Shown piece after piece: positions 12,467 through 25,689 of a stretch of 64,000 nucleotides of DNA. The notes beneath the pieces were generated by a model. The model ran no database searches. It was not told the DNA's origin and saw nothing but the letters and a program-made list of their open reading frames with translations. Numbering within the stretch: position 1 is the first letter of the stretch; each line of letters starts with the position of its first letter. The translations under genes and the position numbers were made by a program. Origin of the DNA: Cricetomys ansorgei (lineage: Eukaryota > Chordata > Mammalia > Rodentia > Nesomyidae); the NCBI GenBank assembly GCA_026225945.1, contig JAMJFZ010000199.1, forward strand, positions 66,070,501-66,134,500, written 5' to 3'.

Positions 12467-12476
12467 AATATGATAT

Positions 12477-14230
12477 CAACATAAAACCTGACATGCCAAC
12501 TAATAAATAGAATACAGTATGCAAAATAAAACCATACATATTATATGTTCAGTGAATCTTTGGCAAGGATGTCAAGTATATGCCATGGAGATAGGTAGTC
12601 TTCTCAAACAATGGTGAAGAAACTAGAGATCCACAAGCAGAAGTTTGAACTGAACATTGATCCTATACTCTACTCAAAAAATCTCTCACTGTATTCTAAT
12701 GAAGTGCTCTACATCAGTGCTCTTGAGAGAATGGCTTATGTCCTTATGTAGACATGCTTTTATTCTATTAGCTCCTTCATTTTTCAAATCATTGCCAGTT
12801 TCCTCTGCTAGACTCTGTATTTTCTTGAATTTTATTCACACACTGGTAAATTTTCTAGATGATGATCAGTACTCAATATTATATGAATAAGCAAATAAAT
12901 TGCAGAAAACATAATCTAAGACAGTGATTCCATTTCATTTGCCCAGTTTAAGCAACAAAATTGTTTTTACTAATTAATTTTTTTAAATCGCCTTACACTA
13001 GAATGCGAAATCCAAAAAATAGGAACTTGCCTGACTTTTTCATCCTTTCGCCCTGAAAGGTCATGGATGCTTGATAAATACAAATTCTAGAAATATGTTG
13101 GTAATCTTGCAGAATATCAAAATAACAATTGGTAAACAATTGGGAATACATGGGAGAACAAGGGGGAAATAGCATTTGAAGAGCCAGAAGGACAGAACAT
13201 CATTCTATCCTAAGCAACTACAAGCTTTTAATTTAAATATTCCTGTCTTTGAATATGCAGGAATGATTCTACAGTCATAGAATCATTTCATACCTGAATG
13301 CATTAGTGTGTGTGTGCATCTGTGTGTGTGTGTGCATCTGTGTGTGTATGAGTGTTCTAAAATAATGTTCTTTAATGTATTAAACTGTGTGTGATAAGGA
13401 AGTATTATGTCAAAACATGCCTGGGTATTTATATTGGTGTAAATAAATGCAAATTATGTTAATTAGTTCCTGATGCAAAGATAAGGGAGCAGGAATACAG
13501 AAAGTATAGAGCCTTTTGTTCTAGCTTGTGCAAGTAAAAAATAGGGAGAAGGTACTTAAGCCTGTTTTTCTCTTCACATACATATTTCATCACTAGGCTT
13601 TATGTGGAACAATCGAAATCTAAACATTTTGTTTTATATTTGTCATATAGTTTTTTGAGGATCAATAGGAATAGTTTAGAGAATCCAGGTTCACATACCA
13701 TCTATGTCTGGCATAGTGCTCCTCAGGCTACTTACAGAGCTTTTAACTCTTTAACACCTCAGTGGTTGATAAAATAGGTGTGAACCATTATCAGCAGAAG
13801 CTTTTCCAATCAACACAATATGTATCTATTTCTTGAAGAAGATGACAAATTATAGAAAAAGAACTGTCCTTTTTTGGACAGTTGTATTTGATGAATGCAA
13901 ATTAATAATTTTACAACATCTAAGATTTTGTTATTATAATAAAAGTTGGTGACAATATCTCAAATGGTAAGAGAAATTGTATATGACATTAGTTCAGTCA
14001 ATTTGAAACAAACTGATATCTGCAGGTACTATTGAAAGTTATTGACAGAATTACTCTCAGGTTAGAAAATATATTTTCCCACTTTTCAGTATTTAATCTA
14101 TACAACAGAGGATTGAATTCCTCAAGGTCCTTCTTCACTCTGCCTTTCACAGCTGGGTGGACTTAGACAACATTCTAGCACCTAAGATATATACAACTCT
14201 ATTTGCAAGTGTTTTCCTTCTCACATGTCG
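12477..14230. other. No gene recognised
   Basis: AT-rich. A 77-codon frame at 12657-12890 and a 60-codon antisense frame near 13 kb show no recognisable protein features. A TG-type repeat at 13306-13354 and a short perfect hairpin at 13862-13883 are the only structures noticed. Confidence 0.55.
13306..13354 (+). repeat. TG microsatellite with (TG)nCATC units
   Basis: Runs of TG broken twice by 'gcatct', giving a higher-order unit of about 18-20 bases. Confidence 0.85.
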
Positions 14231-14580
14231 TGTGTTAGTTGAGAACTTGACAGTATCTAGACTCATCTGGGCTCATCTGGGAAATTGGTAAGTCTGTGAG
14301 GTATTATCTTGTTTGCTTGAATTGAGTATGGGACAGCTGCCAGTCCTGGCTAATGCCATTCTCTGGCTGGGATCCTGGACTGTGTACATGGAGAAAGGAA
14401 ATTGAGAATCCACTGCTCTCTCCTGACTTCCAACCCTGCATGAAAGGATGCTTAGATGTCCTGTTCCCTTGACCTCCCTTCCATAATTAACTGCATCTTA
14501 AAAGTTTCATTAAAATAAACCCTTCCTTCCTTGAGTTTCTTTACTCAGCAGATTTATCACAGTAAAGAAAAAAAATAACA
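14231..14580 (+). mobile_element. Rodent MaLR-type LTR (MT/ORR1-like)
   Basis: Solo LTR of about 350 bp. Landmarks are tgagaacttgacag...ctagactcatctgg at the 5' end, AATAAA in 'taaaataaacccttccttcc' and the 3' end 'tttatcacagtaaag...aataaca'. It belongs to the same superfamily as the copies at 1761 and 20665, but to a different subfamily from the 1761 copy. No internal region is seen. Confidence 0.75.
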
Positions 14581-17338
14581 CATCATATTTGTACCCCAAA
14601 AAAGCTTCCTCTCCAACTAGACACCCTTTTCCCTTTCTGAAGTGTGTAGTGCTTGCATTCTTCTGACTTCTACTTTAAGTGAATTTCTTCCATTCTTTTT
14701 GTGCCTTCTTTAAACTGGGTCTTTGTGTTTGACCCTTTCTGTCAGCATCTTTCAACTGAAATTGACCATCACCTTCAGCACAATGTCCTGTAATATCTTT
14801 CCAGCTTCTCACAGTTGTTTGCTAAGTGAGACCCATCTGGATAACAAGATTTTTAGGGGAGAAAACCACAGGTTAAAAAATGTGCTGTATTCTTCACAAT
14901 TTACTTTGATTGACCAATATCTTATGCCCCTTGACTTTGTACTCTTCCCACCCCAACCCATCCTCCACACACTTTCTCGATAAACTCATCTCTACTCTTC
15001 TACATAAAAGGTGTACCTCAGATGAAGTGATTCCACTATTATGACACTGTTATATGCTGGAGATCTTGGAATCTGTGTCTCCTTTATGCTTTATGGAACA
15101 GTCTTGTTCTATCCAGTACATATGCACTGACTGGAGAATTCCAACCTCTCAGTGGATGAATGCTGTGCTAAGCCTTTTGACTACTTGTGACCCATCCCAT
15201 CATTTTGTAAAATGCTATGGATCATCTCTATGCATATTTCAGAATATACAGACTAACACAAGATGTCTGGGTGGCTGAGACATGAAGAAATTTTGCAGAT
15301 ACAAGTGTCTGAACAGGAGTATCTGATAAATTATATAATCTCTAAGAGCTTGGGCATTTCAAGGATGTGTGGATAAATTCAAAATAGAAACATTATCCTT
15401 CACATTCCTTTCCTTTCTCACTTGAGTGAATCTCAAAATCAAGGTATTGGCTTTGATTTTCACATGTGCATGTTTGAACTTACTTTAGATGACAGGAAAT
15501 GGCTACACAGTGCCAGATGGGTTTTTACAATGATATACAAACCCCAACCTTTGGGAATCCCTCCATATATAATACACATCATGATCATGCCCCATACTTC
15601 TTTCATAGACTCCTTCATATTTTCCACCAAAAGTGTGGTGGCAGCAGGAAATGAATAGTGCATCATGGGAACAGAATCTGAACTGTGAAAAATGTGTGTA
15701 CTTGAGATCATTTTACTTTGTCATTTTACTAGTTAAATCTGAGTGACACATTCTCAAAAACTGATACTATTTTGCCTTGATGATGATGTAACCTTCATTT
15801 ACCATTCACATGAGGATTTGGGAATGACATCTGGGTGTGTTGTCTTTTACCCTTTTCTTGTCTTATTACTAGTGCCACGGAATTTATCTTTGAATCTCTT
15901 TCTCTTTTCTTATAAATCCTAAATCCTTTTATATGAATCAAACCAGACATTCGGGAGGTGACCCAAAGTGCAGGCATGATTAACTATGGTGAATATTCTG
16001 AAATGCTGTATCTACTCACTAGTCATACATTAAGCATGACCCTTCATTCCAACTCACTGTAGATAGAGGAAAGCAATCAAGCATCCTCTAAGTACATTAA
16101 GTCTTCATCTGATTATTAATAATTAGGCTGAAAGAAAGATAGGTGTAAAACTACATACTAATACATACCTAGGTCAAGAGCAAGCATCTTTAATCCAAGA
16201 AGTAATATGAAGGTCAGGCTGCCTTTGCATTAATAGCTCGGTTACATTGACATCTTTTTCCCTTCAATATACAAGAAAAATAAACACTACAAACAGAACT
16301 GATTGAGGGTCAGCAGTTTTATATACTTACATACTTATGGTATATGGTTATATGTACTATTCAAGGAAGTGACTTTACCTTGCCTTCACATTGAAGTTCA
16401 AGTAAAAAATTGCACTGGGCAATAGTTGTTTTAAAACTCCCTGATGTCTTGTTTCAGGTACAACACAACTAAATGATTTGCTTAAAGTTGCACAGAGCAT
16501 TAACACATTACACGAACATGAACATTACATCATAAAAGAAAAGTAAGCTTTTAATACTAGACCAAATGAAGTGTCTGATCTTGCTTCTGAGCTTTGTAAG
16601 AAGAGTGATCACAAGCATGGTTATGTAGCCTCCCCAAGCTTCAGATAATTGTTTGTATAAAGTAGTCCTGAAACACTTGCCTTACCATGTAAAACCAAGA
16701 ATGAAACAATACAAATCAAAGATGTGAAACAGTACAGTAATTACACTACGCCTGGCACATAAGCTCTGTAATGATTGGCAGTTGTTTCACTCCAAACATA
16801 TTGTGCCCAGGCAATGGTGATGGGCAGCATATGCAGCATTCTTTGAAACTGTTTCTGCAGCTGTATCTTACAAGTTCTTAGTGCCCCTGTATATGCAGTG
16901 CAATTTCATACCCTGTCAGACTGCCACCTCTTGCTTTCTCTGACAGAGGTGCTGGAGTTCCCTCTCATCCTTACAGATGCTCTTAGCATCATAAGAAAGG
17001 AATCTCTAGAAAAGAATTGTCTGTAAGTACAGTGAGAATACTAGGGAATTGTGTAGTGTGATTTTGGTATTGTTATGTTGGCTTATGGCTTGGGTGGACA
17101 TGCATGTTAGTAGAGGCATGGATTTCTTTATTTTCTAAAAAGGAGGTGTTTAGCCAGCACGGATGAGCATATTTAAGCACAAGATCTAGTCTCCTTAATC
17201 AGGATTCCCATTTATCAAAGCCCCTAACCCTGAGCACACAACACTTGATATACAGAAGACACATTTCTTAGGCACAGACCCAGCTATGAGACTAGTGGCA
17301 TGCATCTATAGACCCTACACTCCTCTCTGTCCCAATAT
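14581..17338. other. No gene recognised
   Basis: About 2.75 kb without recognised repeats apart from a weak MIR-like stretch. Frames of 60-86 codons are present on both strands, including a pair overlapping in opposite directions at 15.4-15.7 kb. None resembles a known protein. Confidence 0.5.
16455..16520 (+). mobile_element. Possible MIR core fragment
   Basis: aaatgatttgcttaaagttgcacagagc resembles the conserved MIR core ('taacttgcccaaggtcacacagc'). It is short and diverged. Confidence 0.35.
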
Positions 17339-17356
17339 CTCAAAATTTGAATTGGT

Positions 17357-17364
17357 TTTATTTA

Positions 17365-17420
<56 letters not shown>

Positions 17421-17602
17421 TGTGTATGCGCATGTGCGTGTGTGCGTGCATGCTGGGCTACTTGCAGTAGCACATGTGAGAAGTCAGAGGATAACTGGTG
17501 GAACTCAATTCTATCATCCCAACATCTGTGTCCTGGGGATTGCACTCAGGATGTAAGGCCTTATTTAAGCACCTTTACCCACTAAGACATCTCACTGGTT
17601 CC
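17357..17602 (-). mobile_element. B3 SINE
   Basis: Reverse-complement B3. At the right end is the tRNA-like head (tttacccactaagacatctcactgg). Moving left come gtcctggggattgcactcagg, agtcagaggataac, then a CA-rich tail that reads as TG on the + strand and has expanded. Near-identical flanks ctcaaaatttgaa (about 17339) and ctcaagtttagaa (about 17607) look like an eroded target duplication. Confidence 0.88.
17367..17410 (+). repeat. (GT)n microsatellite in the B3 tail
   Basis: About 22 uninterrupted GT units, followed by mixed TATG, GCGC and TGCG units. It sits in the tail of the reverse B3, so it probably grew from the SINE's own CA-rich tail. Overlapping frames on both strands are repeat translations. 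Confidence 0.96.
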
Positions 17603-17638
17603 AAACTCTCAAGTTTAGAACCTCACATGATTCCATTA

Positions 17639-17666
17639 AAACAAACAAACAAACAAACAAACAAAA
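17639..17666 (+). repeat. (CAAA)n
   Basis: Six to seven CAAA units just downstream of the B3 head. Confidence 0.92.
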
Positions 17667-18355
17667 ATATATTTTCCTTTCCTATCATAACTTTGGTGCC
17701 TAATCAGCTAGAGCCCTGGCAAAGTGCAAAAGATGGAAACTAAATTATTTTGAACACAAAACCAAAACTCCTTTCCTTTTTTAAGATCAAAGACGATATT
17801 TCTTTGCTAGTCTAATGGATACGTATCTGTTTCTAGAATGGGAGACGCTCTTATCTATTCCAGAAAGATTAAAATGTTCAGCAGAAAAATTGGGAACAGA
17901 AATTGAGTTTAATTATGAAAGTAGTTTGAAAGTCTACTTCCAATTAAAAACCCAAGTTCAGCATCAAACCCTGGAAATTCATTGGTGTAACTGAAATGAC
18001 TTGAAACAAATGAGTAGCCCTCTGGGGAAGGGTATGGCCTCTTGGTGGGATTTGGAGGAATACAATCACTGCTCTGAATTCCCACACAGACTTATGTATT
18101 CTCTTGTTTGTTGTTAGTCTGCTTGAAAGCGTCTGATGTGAGAATTTCAAACTCCGTGGCTCCTTGCCAAGTCGAACCTATGGAGACCTCCTTCTTGCCA
18201 CATTTCTAAGCCCTACAGATACATGAGAAATCTTTCCCTGAGAGTCTCATAAAAAGCTGTTAAGCACTGTGGCGCACTGACAAGGGACTTGAAAGATAAA
18301 GATAAAAAAGAATCACAAACACGACAGCACAAAAACTTGGTTTTAAAACATCTTT
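17667..18355. other. No gene or repeat recognised
   Basis: Unassigned sequence between the CAAA repeat and the B1 element. Confidence 0.55.
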
Positions 18356-18545
18356 TGAGTGGGGTGGTGGTACTACATGCCTTTAGTCCCAGAACATGGG
18401 AAGCAGAGACAGGCAGATCTCTGTGAGCTCAAGTTCAGCTTGTTCTATAGAGGGAGTTCCAGAACAGCCATGGTTGCAAGAGAGAAGCCTGTCTCAAAAA
18501 ACAAACAAACAAATAAAATAAAAAATAAAACAAAACAAATAAAAC
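18356..18545 (+). mobile_element. B1 SINE with long A-rich tail
   Basis: Forward B1: gtggggtggtggtac, catgcctttagtcccagaac, gcagagacaggcagatct, gagttccagaacagcca, gcctgtctcaaaaaac. It is followed by about 45 bases of A-rich tail with AAAC/AAAT units. The 69-codon frame across it is a by-product. Confidence 0.92.
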
Positions 18546-20664
18546 AAGCTGTTTTGATTACTGATTGATTATTGATCTGCTTCATGTCATTAATAAGTTA
18601 GTATTATATTAATAGTACTTATTAATACATTAATAAGTAGACCCTTTCTGCCTCATTTTACCTGTATGTAATAGAATTGAACACCACTGTTCTTTTCTAT
18701 GTGTGTATATAAATATTAAATAAAAAATAATCCATAAAGTTGTGATATACACACACATACCCACACTCACACACATTCTGAATCTGGCCAAGAAGACCCA
18801 TGCTATTTTAAGACATAAACCCTTTTGGTTTTCACTTGTCTTTATTTAAAGTGAGCTATGACTAGCTCAGTTTATTGATTAGCTCCCATTTCTCCTCTTT
18901 TGAAATGAGTTTATTAACATTTTTCCTTATTTTGCAGTTATTCTTGTTTCATTGCATACAGTGCATTTTTTGAACATTAAATCAAGTTATAGCTGCTTTT
19001 TGTTCCTTTTAATCAGATACACTTCTGGCCTTAGTCTGTTAAGTACAAAATTCTGGTCTCCACAGTATAGTGATTAATAACATGGACTTTAGATCAATTT
19101 GAGCACAAATCTCTTTCTCCCACACAACAGCTGTATAAATTCAGCCAGGATCAGCCTCTCTAAACAACCAGTTTAAATATAGTTCAAAATCAGATGGACA
19201 TCTTGCATCTGTTCATTTATGATTAAGCAATTAATACATGTATATATGTGTGCCAGTATACATATATTTGCAAGTGTACATGTTTTGGATACAAAATAAG
19301 ATATTTCCATAGTCAATTATAATGAGGAACTAAGCTGTATAAATCATGCAGGACAAAACATAAAAACTGTCATTAAAATGATGCTATTAGTGTTAATATA
19401 TTAATTATAAGCGGTGGCTTGAAATCATCACCCAATATATTGATAGTTTATTCAAGATGAGAATACAGTGTATCTATCCCATTCCTTCCTCAAAGCTTAT
19501 TCTACTCCCACATAAAGCAGTTCACCATATGCACATTCATGTATGAAAGATTGGCAAGGGAAAGCTTGTCTATGCTTTTAAAGGCATCCAATTTCCCAGC
19601 TTGATCCAGAAACATAAGTGAAAGGACAGTGACAAATCTTTGAGATAATAGCAGCAGGCAGGATCATGGAGGTGAAGAATCTGTTATCTGATGGAAACTG
19701 CTCATCCATGTGAGGTGAATGAACTCTTTACAGGGTGCCATTTAGTTCATGGGCAAAGATAATTTACTGAACATACCCAGTGCCTGAGGCTGCTGAATTT
19801 GTTCCACTTGGCTAAACACAGTGCTCCAATGTACTTGTTTATTCTTGTTGTTCATCTAACACTGGTCCAGTGCATTAATAAGAAATGGCAACTGATTCAT
19901 TCACATTCTTTATACTACACATCTCTAATAATGATCACTCCTTACTTCCAGTAAACATGTTATTTTTAAATATGCATTTTTCTTTTGTTTTTGTTTGTTT
20001 CTTAATTTACTTTGAGATGGAAATAGTGTCTTGTAGGCAATGTGGGAAGTTCACAGTCTTTCCAAATGTGTCCTTTATTTACCCACTCATTAGAGTAGAC
20101 TTTAAAAAAAATTACCTTTCTGACCTTAGAAATGTAAACTGTTCCATAATACAAAAACTTGCTACCTGTTCATAAAAGAAAGGGCTGGTAAACTTCCTTT
20201 TATTAAAATATTGGCAGTTTTGCCCATACATATTTCATCCATAGAATAGCAGTGTATCTTGGACAGATTGTATAATTGCCTTGTCCAAACCACTAAGGAT
20301 ACAACATGCAACTTATTATAAAAAGGAGCACTTAAAAAATAGAAAAGAAAAATAGAAGATTAAACTCTGAAGAACATCATCAACACTTAGAGAAAGAAAA
20401 CTGGACAACACTACCTACTTAGCAAACTCTTTCAAATGAATGAATGAACAAACAAATGAGAATATATCCAGCAATACAAAGATTTGCAGAGATACAAGTT
20501 CACAATAGAAACTAGTGATAGGAGAATTTTTACAAATAAATATGAAAGAAAATAATAACATCAAAAATTTAATTTGAAGACTTGCATATTGAGTTTTGCT
20601 TCAGTCAAGGGCTCTGTATAATCAGTGTGAGAAAATACACATTGGTCTATGATAATTGATTTAT
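18546..20664. other. No gene recognised
   Basis: AT-rich. Contains a MIR (listed), a small set of direct and inverted copies of attaataagt at 18589-18638, and a weak CA stretch near 18750. A 96-codon frame at 19885-20175 shows no recognisable protein features. Confidence 0.55.
19061..19185 (+). mobile_element. MIR SINE
   Basis: Well-preserved 5' two-thirds of MIR: acagtatagtgattaataac, atggactttagatca, then a 'cacaacagctgtataaattc' segment matching the ctagctgtgtgacc region, and cctctctaaac. This is the clearest MIR in the window. Confidence 0.72.
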
Positions 20665-21028
20665 TTTTTGGTTATTTGTCCCAAGTCAGAGCCATCTGAG
20701 AAGAAGAAACCTCGATTGTGGAGATGCCCCATCAGATTAGGCTGCACGCAATACTGTGGAGAGTTATTTTTTTTGATTAATGATTGATTTGGGAAGTTCT
20801 GTTCCCCAGGGCTGGTGATACTTCTGGGCATGTGGTCCTCAGTGCTATAATAAGGCAAGCTGAGCAAGTCATGAGAAAGAATCCAGTAAACAACAGCACT
20901 CCCTGTAGCTCCTGTTCAGTTCCTGCCTGAAGATAGACTATAGCCTGTAAGATGTAATAAACTCTATTCTCTTCAAGTTACTTTTTGGTCATTGTGTTTA
21001 TTACAGCAAAAGAAAGCAAACTAGGACA
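20665..21028 (+). mobile_element. Rodent MaLR-type LTR
   Basis: Collinear with the subfamily that begins with a 'tcaacttgacacaagctagagtcat' type of start. Here: cagagccatctgagaag, aacctcgattg, gattaatgattgatttggg, atgtggtcctcagtgc, aggcaagctgagcaagtcatg, the AATAAA in 'tgtaataaactc', and the end 'ggtcattgtgtttattacag...ctaggaca'. Length of about 364 bp fits a complete solo LTR. Confidence 0.82.
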
Positions 21029-21825
21029 GTGTCTTATAGACATGAATGTCCATATTTTCACAGAGCTGGAAGCAACTCAAATGTTCAGCAAGCAAAATTA
21101 GTTAAAATTAATAAGTGGGAATCTGAACACTGAAAAAAAATCACCAATTAATAGTTACATATAACAAACTTAATTGATTTCAATCACATAATGTTGACTT
21201 ATAGAATAAGAATTAGGCACATTATGGGGTCAGGATGAAAGGTTTCAGTAAAGCGATGAGGTAGATATCTAAATTGGTAACATTTTATATGAGAACACGT
21301 ATGGCGCTACTTCTCTGGAAAGAATTTATTTTCTATTTATATTCCATGGATTTTTAAAATGCATCACATTTTTATACAAAGTATGGGATTAAGTTAAAAT
21401 GAGAACTAGGTTAAAAGTCACAGTTCCAACTAATATTTGTCTGTGTGATTGCTGAACAGATACTTTAAATAGGAAGAGCACAGAGCAGAAGCCAGTAACA
21501 CAGGACTGCATGATGCTTTTACTGATGCTGTTTTTGCAGTGGTCTCCTGGTATTAACGCCCTCCCATGTGGTACCTTCACCGCTCCTCTGCTCTTCAGCA
21601 TGTAATTGATTCAACAATCACTTTCATCCCTTTGTTCTGAGAACTGTCATTTCTCAAGCACCCAACTACTAGTAGTAGGGATTGAGGACTGGCCCTGGAA
21701 TTCAGATCACTCCAGCCAGATCTCCATCACCTTGTTTCTCATAATCTGATTTATTGTATCCATTTATCCTTTGAGATCAGGATTAAACTCTTAAAAATTG
21801 TGTTGCCCATTTTTCTACATGTAGA
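21029..21825. other. No gene or repeat recognised
   Basis: Unassigned. A 70-codon frame on the - strand (21389-21601) resembles nothing I know. Confidence 0.5.
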
Positions 21826-23200
21826 CATCCAGTTAGATTTAATGTTGGTAGGTGGTATCTATCGAGAAAATTGTCCTTTTCTTTTAGATTTTCCAGTACT
21901 TTAAAAGTATGACCTAATGATTCTTTGGATTTCCTCAGTGTCTTTTGTTATATCCCCTTTACTTTTCTGATTTTGTTGATTTGGATATTCTCTCTCCATC
22001 TTTTAATTAGTTTGAATAGGAGTTTGTCTAATTCATTAATTTTCTCAAAGAACCAACTCTTTATTTAATCGATTCTTTGAACTGTTCTCTTTGTTTCTAT
22101 TTTATTGATTTCAGTCCTTAGCTTGATTATTTCATGATGTCTGCTCCTCTTGGGTATGCTTACGTCTTTTTCTTCTAGAGCTCTCAGATGTCCTGCTAAT
22201 TGCTAATATGTGATCTCTCCACTCCTTTTGGGTAAGCATATTGTACTATGATTTTCCTCTTAGTACAGCTTTCATTGTGTTTGGTTTGGTTTGGATGGGT
22301 TGTTATGGATTCATTTTCACTGAATTCTAGAAAACTGTTAATTTCTTTCTTTATTTCTGTCTTGACCCAGTCATGACTCAGTAGAGAGATGCTCAGTTTA
22401 CATGAGGTTGTAGGCCTGCTGTTGCTTCTGCTGTTGTTGAAATCCAGTTTTAATTTGTGGTGGTCTGATAGGATACAGGGGATTATTTCAATTCACCTGT
22501 GTCTATTGAGACTTGCTTTGTGGCTTAGGATGTGGTTGATTTTAGAGAACATTACATGAAGTGGTGAAAAAAAGGTATATTCTGTGTGTGGGTGAAATGT
22601 TCTGTATGTATCTACTAGGTCCATTTGATTTATAACATCTGCTTACTCCAGTATTTCTTTGCTTAATTTTTGTTTGGTTGACCTGTCCATTCTATCAGTG
22701 TGGAGAGGTTACTGTGTGTTTTAATCTTTAGTAATGTTTCTTTTATAAAAATGGGAGCCCTTGTGTTGAGTGCATAGATGTTTAAAATTGAAATATTGTG
22801 TTGGTGGATTTTTCTTTTGATGTGTGTAAAATGTCATTCCCCATCTCTTTTGATTAATTTTCCTTTGAAGGCTATTTTGTTCTATATTAAAATAGCTACT
22901 TTGACCTGCTTCTTGGGTCCATTTGCTTGTAAAATTTTTCTCAAACCTTTACTCTGAGGTAATGTTTATCTTTGATATTAAGGTGTGTTTCTTGTATGCA
23001 GCAGAAGGATGGGTCTTGTTTTCACATCCATTCTGTTATGCTGTGTGTTTTTCAATTTGTTCCAAGCCTCTGGCTATTTTTTTCAGAGTTGATTTAGTCA
23101 GTTTTTGCAAGTGTCTTTATTGTTTTTCTGGGTTGTAACACTTCAGCTTTGTCATTTCTCCTGTGACTTTTCCACAATCTTTGAAATATCTGTCTGGAGG
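21826..23200 (-). mobile_element. L1 ORF2 fragment, antisense
   Basis: About 1.4 kb matching the reverse complement of rodent L1 ORF2. Landmarks: gaaaattgtccttttctttt, ttctcaaagaaccaactc, ttctagagctctcag, ttgtggtggtctgatag, ggtgtgtttcttgtatgcag. These belong to the segment before and into the reverse transcriptase domain. ORF2 would read right to left, but stops and frameshifts are many, so it is dead. Neither the 5' nor the 3' end of L1 is present. The 71-codon + frame at 22923 is antisense to it. Confidence 0.88.
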
Positions 23201-24687
23201 ATGGTTTTCTACCATCTTTTCTTCAACCATACAGGGGTGTTTTAATCAACACCAGTTATAAATGAGAATGATAATGGAATAGATCCTTGAGTCTGGGTCT
23301 TCAATTGTTAGGAAATTCCAACCAACTATCTTTCCAAATGCAATTAAAAAGGGAAATGAAAAATAAAACCTAGCTAGCTGTTTACCAGCATGAGAGTGGA
23401 ATCCTTATACACAGAGAGAAGTATTTATAACAACACATCCACACAGTGACTAGAAAATTTCATATGGTTTCAACTGATATATTTAAATTATTTGATAAAA
23501 TTTAATAGCTTTTAATTGACAGAAACAAAGTATATGTGTGAAAATTGTAAACAAATATAGTTAATAATAAAAGGTGTAGTACATTCCTCATAAAATGAGA
23601 AAAAAAATATGGATACAGAGACCCACATCCATCACTGAGTTGGAGTGCCTACTGTATGGAAATAAGTATAAAGTCAAAATGCACAAAATAAAAAATTATA
23701 CTGAATTCTGAGGTTATAGTAAAATTTAATAAAGCAGTTATAGTAAGTAAGTAATTGTTTATTTGTTGGAAAAATGATATATAAATTTAATTTCATAGAT
23801 CCCTCTAGTTAAATATATTTTAAACTTAAATTGGTAAAATAATGACATAAATAAAATTTAAGAATAAAAATAATAAAATTATTGCATGGTTATTAAGAAA
23901 ATTATAGAATATTATAAATTAATTCAAAGAACATATGAAGTCAGGAGAAGATTATATTTCTTTTAAGCAAACAATTTATATGAGTGTGTGTGAGAATATA
24001 TATGTGTGAAATCATTGATAGATAGACACAAACAAAAGAAAAAATAAAATTTCATTTTTCTATTTAGTACAGGGATATACCAAAATATCTTATATATAAA
24101 ATATATAAATATTATACACACACACACATATAGTTTTAAAGTCATCAACAAATCTTTACAGTTGTTTGAAATTTGATGGTAAGGCTGTAAAATGTTTATA
24201 GAAATTCAAATTATCTAATTTTAAAAAAGATTTTCGTCTACATTGAAAACTGTAATTTCCCTTATAGATAAATATTGTTATGATCTTAGATCTGTTAAGA
24301 TGCTAAGCCTTTGCACAGCATAGAGCAAAATTAAGCCCTTAAGATTTCTTGTTGTTTGAAAAGCTTAGTTTTGAAATAACTGACATTAGCAGACTAGTAG
24401 AAGAAAAGAGCCTCTGTGTGGATGGAGAAGTTGTCATTCCACGTTAAGATTAAACAATCAGAATTATACTCTATGTGGTACAAATTCTAGGTAGATTAAT
24501 GTACTAGAATGACAAATGAAATTATTCAACTTCCAGAAACCAATGTTTTTCACCTAAGAAAATTATTTTGACCCAGGCTAAAAAAATAACTTCTAAATCA
24601 AATCCCTAAATATTCCAAAAGCAAAGAATTAAGCTAACAACTTCCATGGCAGTATATCAGACTAGAATCAAAAGAGGAAAACCTATA
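23201..24687. other. AT-rich stretch, no gene recognised
   Basis: Very AT-rich with short TA and ATAA runs and a small CA stretch near 24117-24130. No supported frame. The first 50 bases may still belong to the L1 fragment. Confidence 0.55.
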
Positions 24688-25048
24688 TGTCTTGGTTTCA
24701 TTATATTTCCTGTTATAAAATCCTATGACCAAAAGCAGCCAGAGGGAGAAAGGGCTAATTTTAACTCACAGTTGCAGTTGTAGTTCATCACAAAAGGCAC
24801 ATCAAGACAACAGAACTGAAATAGCCATATCACACCCACAGTAAAGAACAGAGGGAAAGGAAACCATCCATACTATTGCCCAGCTTGCTTTGTTTACTCT
24901 TCTGTAGGTCAAGAACCAGATAATGGTGCCTTACACCTTTAGCCTGGGTTTTCTTAAATAAATTAAAGCAATTAAGAAAGAGCCTTTCCACATATGACAA
25001 CAGGCCAACCTGATCTCGGACATCTCTAAGTGAAATTCTTCCCAAGCA
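24688..25048 (-). mobile_element. Rodent MaLR-type LTR, reverse
   Basis: Reverse-orientation LTR: tgtcttggtttcatt at the left end (its 3' end), then tatgaccaaaagcagcc, gaaagggctaattttaactc, cagcttgctttgtttac, ttaaagcaattaagaaagagc and acaggccaacctgatc. The order and spacing match the reverse complement of a MaLR LTR of about 360 bp. Confidence 0.75.
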
Positions 25049-25689
25049 ATAGTAAACTATATCAAGTGCATAATTAAATCATCATATGGCTAAATTATGA
25101 AAAGATAGTTTCATAAAATTGAATATATTTGCACCTAAAGTATGTAAGCAATGAACTTAACTTAATAAAAATAAATCAACTAAGTGAATGAACAGGTAAA
25201 ATTAAAGTGTGGCCTTCACATAGGGAGCATCCTACATGGAAACAGATGTTTAAACTCATGATCAACTTGGATTGGGATCATAAAATCAATTTTGATCTGG
25301 AAAATGATTAAATAAATCATATGTGGATACCATGCTGCAACTACTCTACCGTGAAAATGAACAAAGCCCACATCTACTGCTTTTTGTAGATGAGAGTCCC
25401 AGAACATTGTTATTGGGAGTATAGATTAAGTCTCAATAAAAATAGTAATAAAAAAAGTATAGGAACTATTTCAAAAATATACTTATATTTATTTTATTAT
25501 TCAATGGGTCAGTTTCCTTTTGTCAACTAGTGCTGACACTAATCTGTACAAAGACTCCTTTGGCTTGCATTTATCACATTATTGACTTATAATGAGATAT
25601 ATGTGATATATTTTCTTTCTGAATTTAGAAATTATGGAGCAATTTAGGTATAACAAGTAGTTTTGTCTAAAAACCTTGATCTACATTGG
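25049..25689. other. No gene or repeat recognised
   Basis: AT-rich, unassigned. Confidence 0.55.

Noticed and set aside
13862..13883. Perfect hairpin aactgtcc-TTTTTT-ggacagtt resembling a bacterial terminator
   Set aside because: The setting is rodent nuclear DNA with no gene nearby. An 8-bp stem around a T run can arise by chance in a 64-kb AT-rich window.
17286..17585. Opposed frames rich in Cys/Val and His/Thr
   Set aside because: Products of the GT microsatellite in the reverse B3 SINE.
18589..18638. attaataagt as two direct copies 40 bases apart with one inverted copy between them
   Set aside because: Short AT-rich word near the end of a B1 tail. Not enough to claim a mobile element or binding-site array.
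22923..23138. 71-codon + frame with Phe/Cys-rich product
   Set aside because: Lies antisense within the L1 ORF2 fragment.
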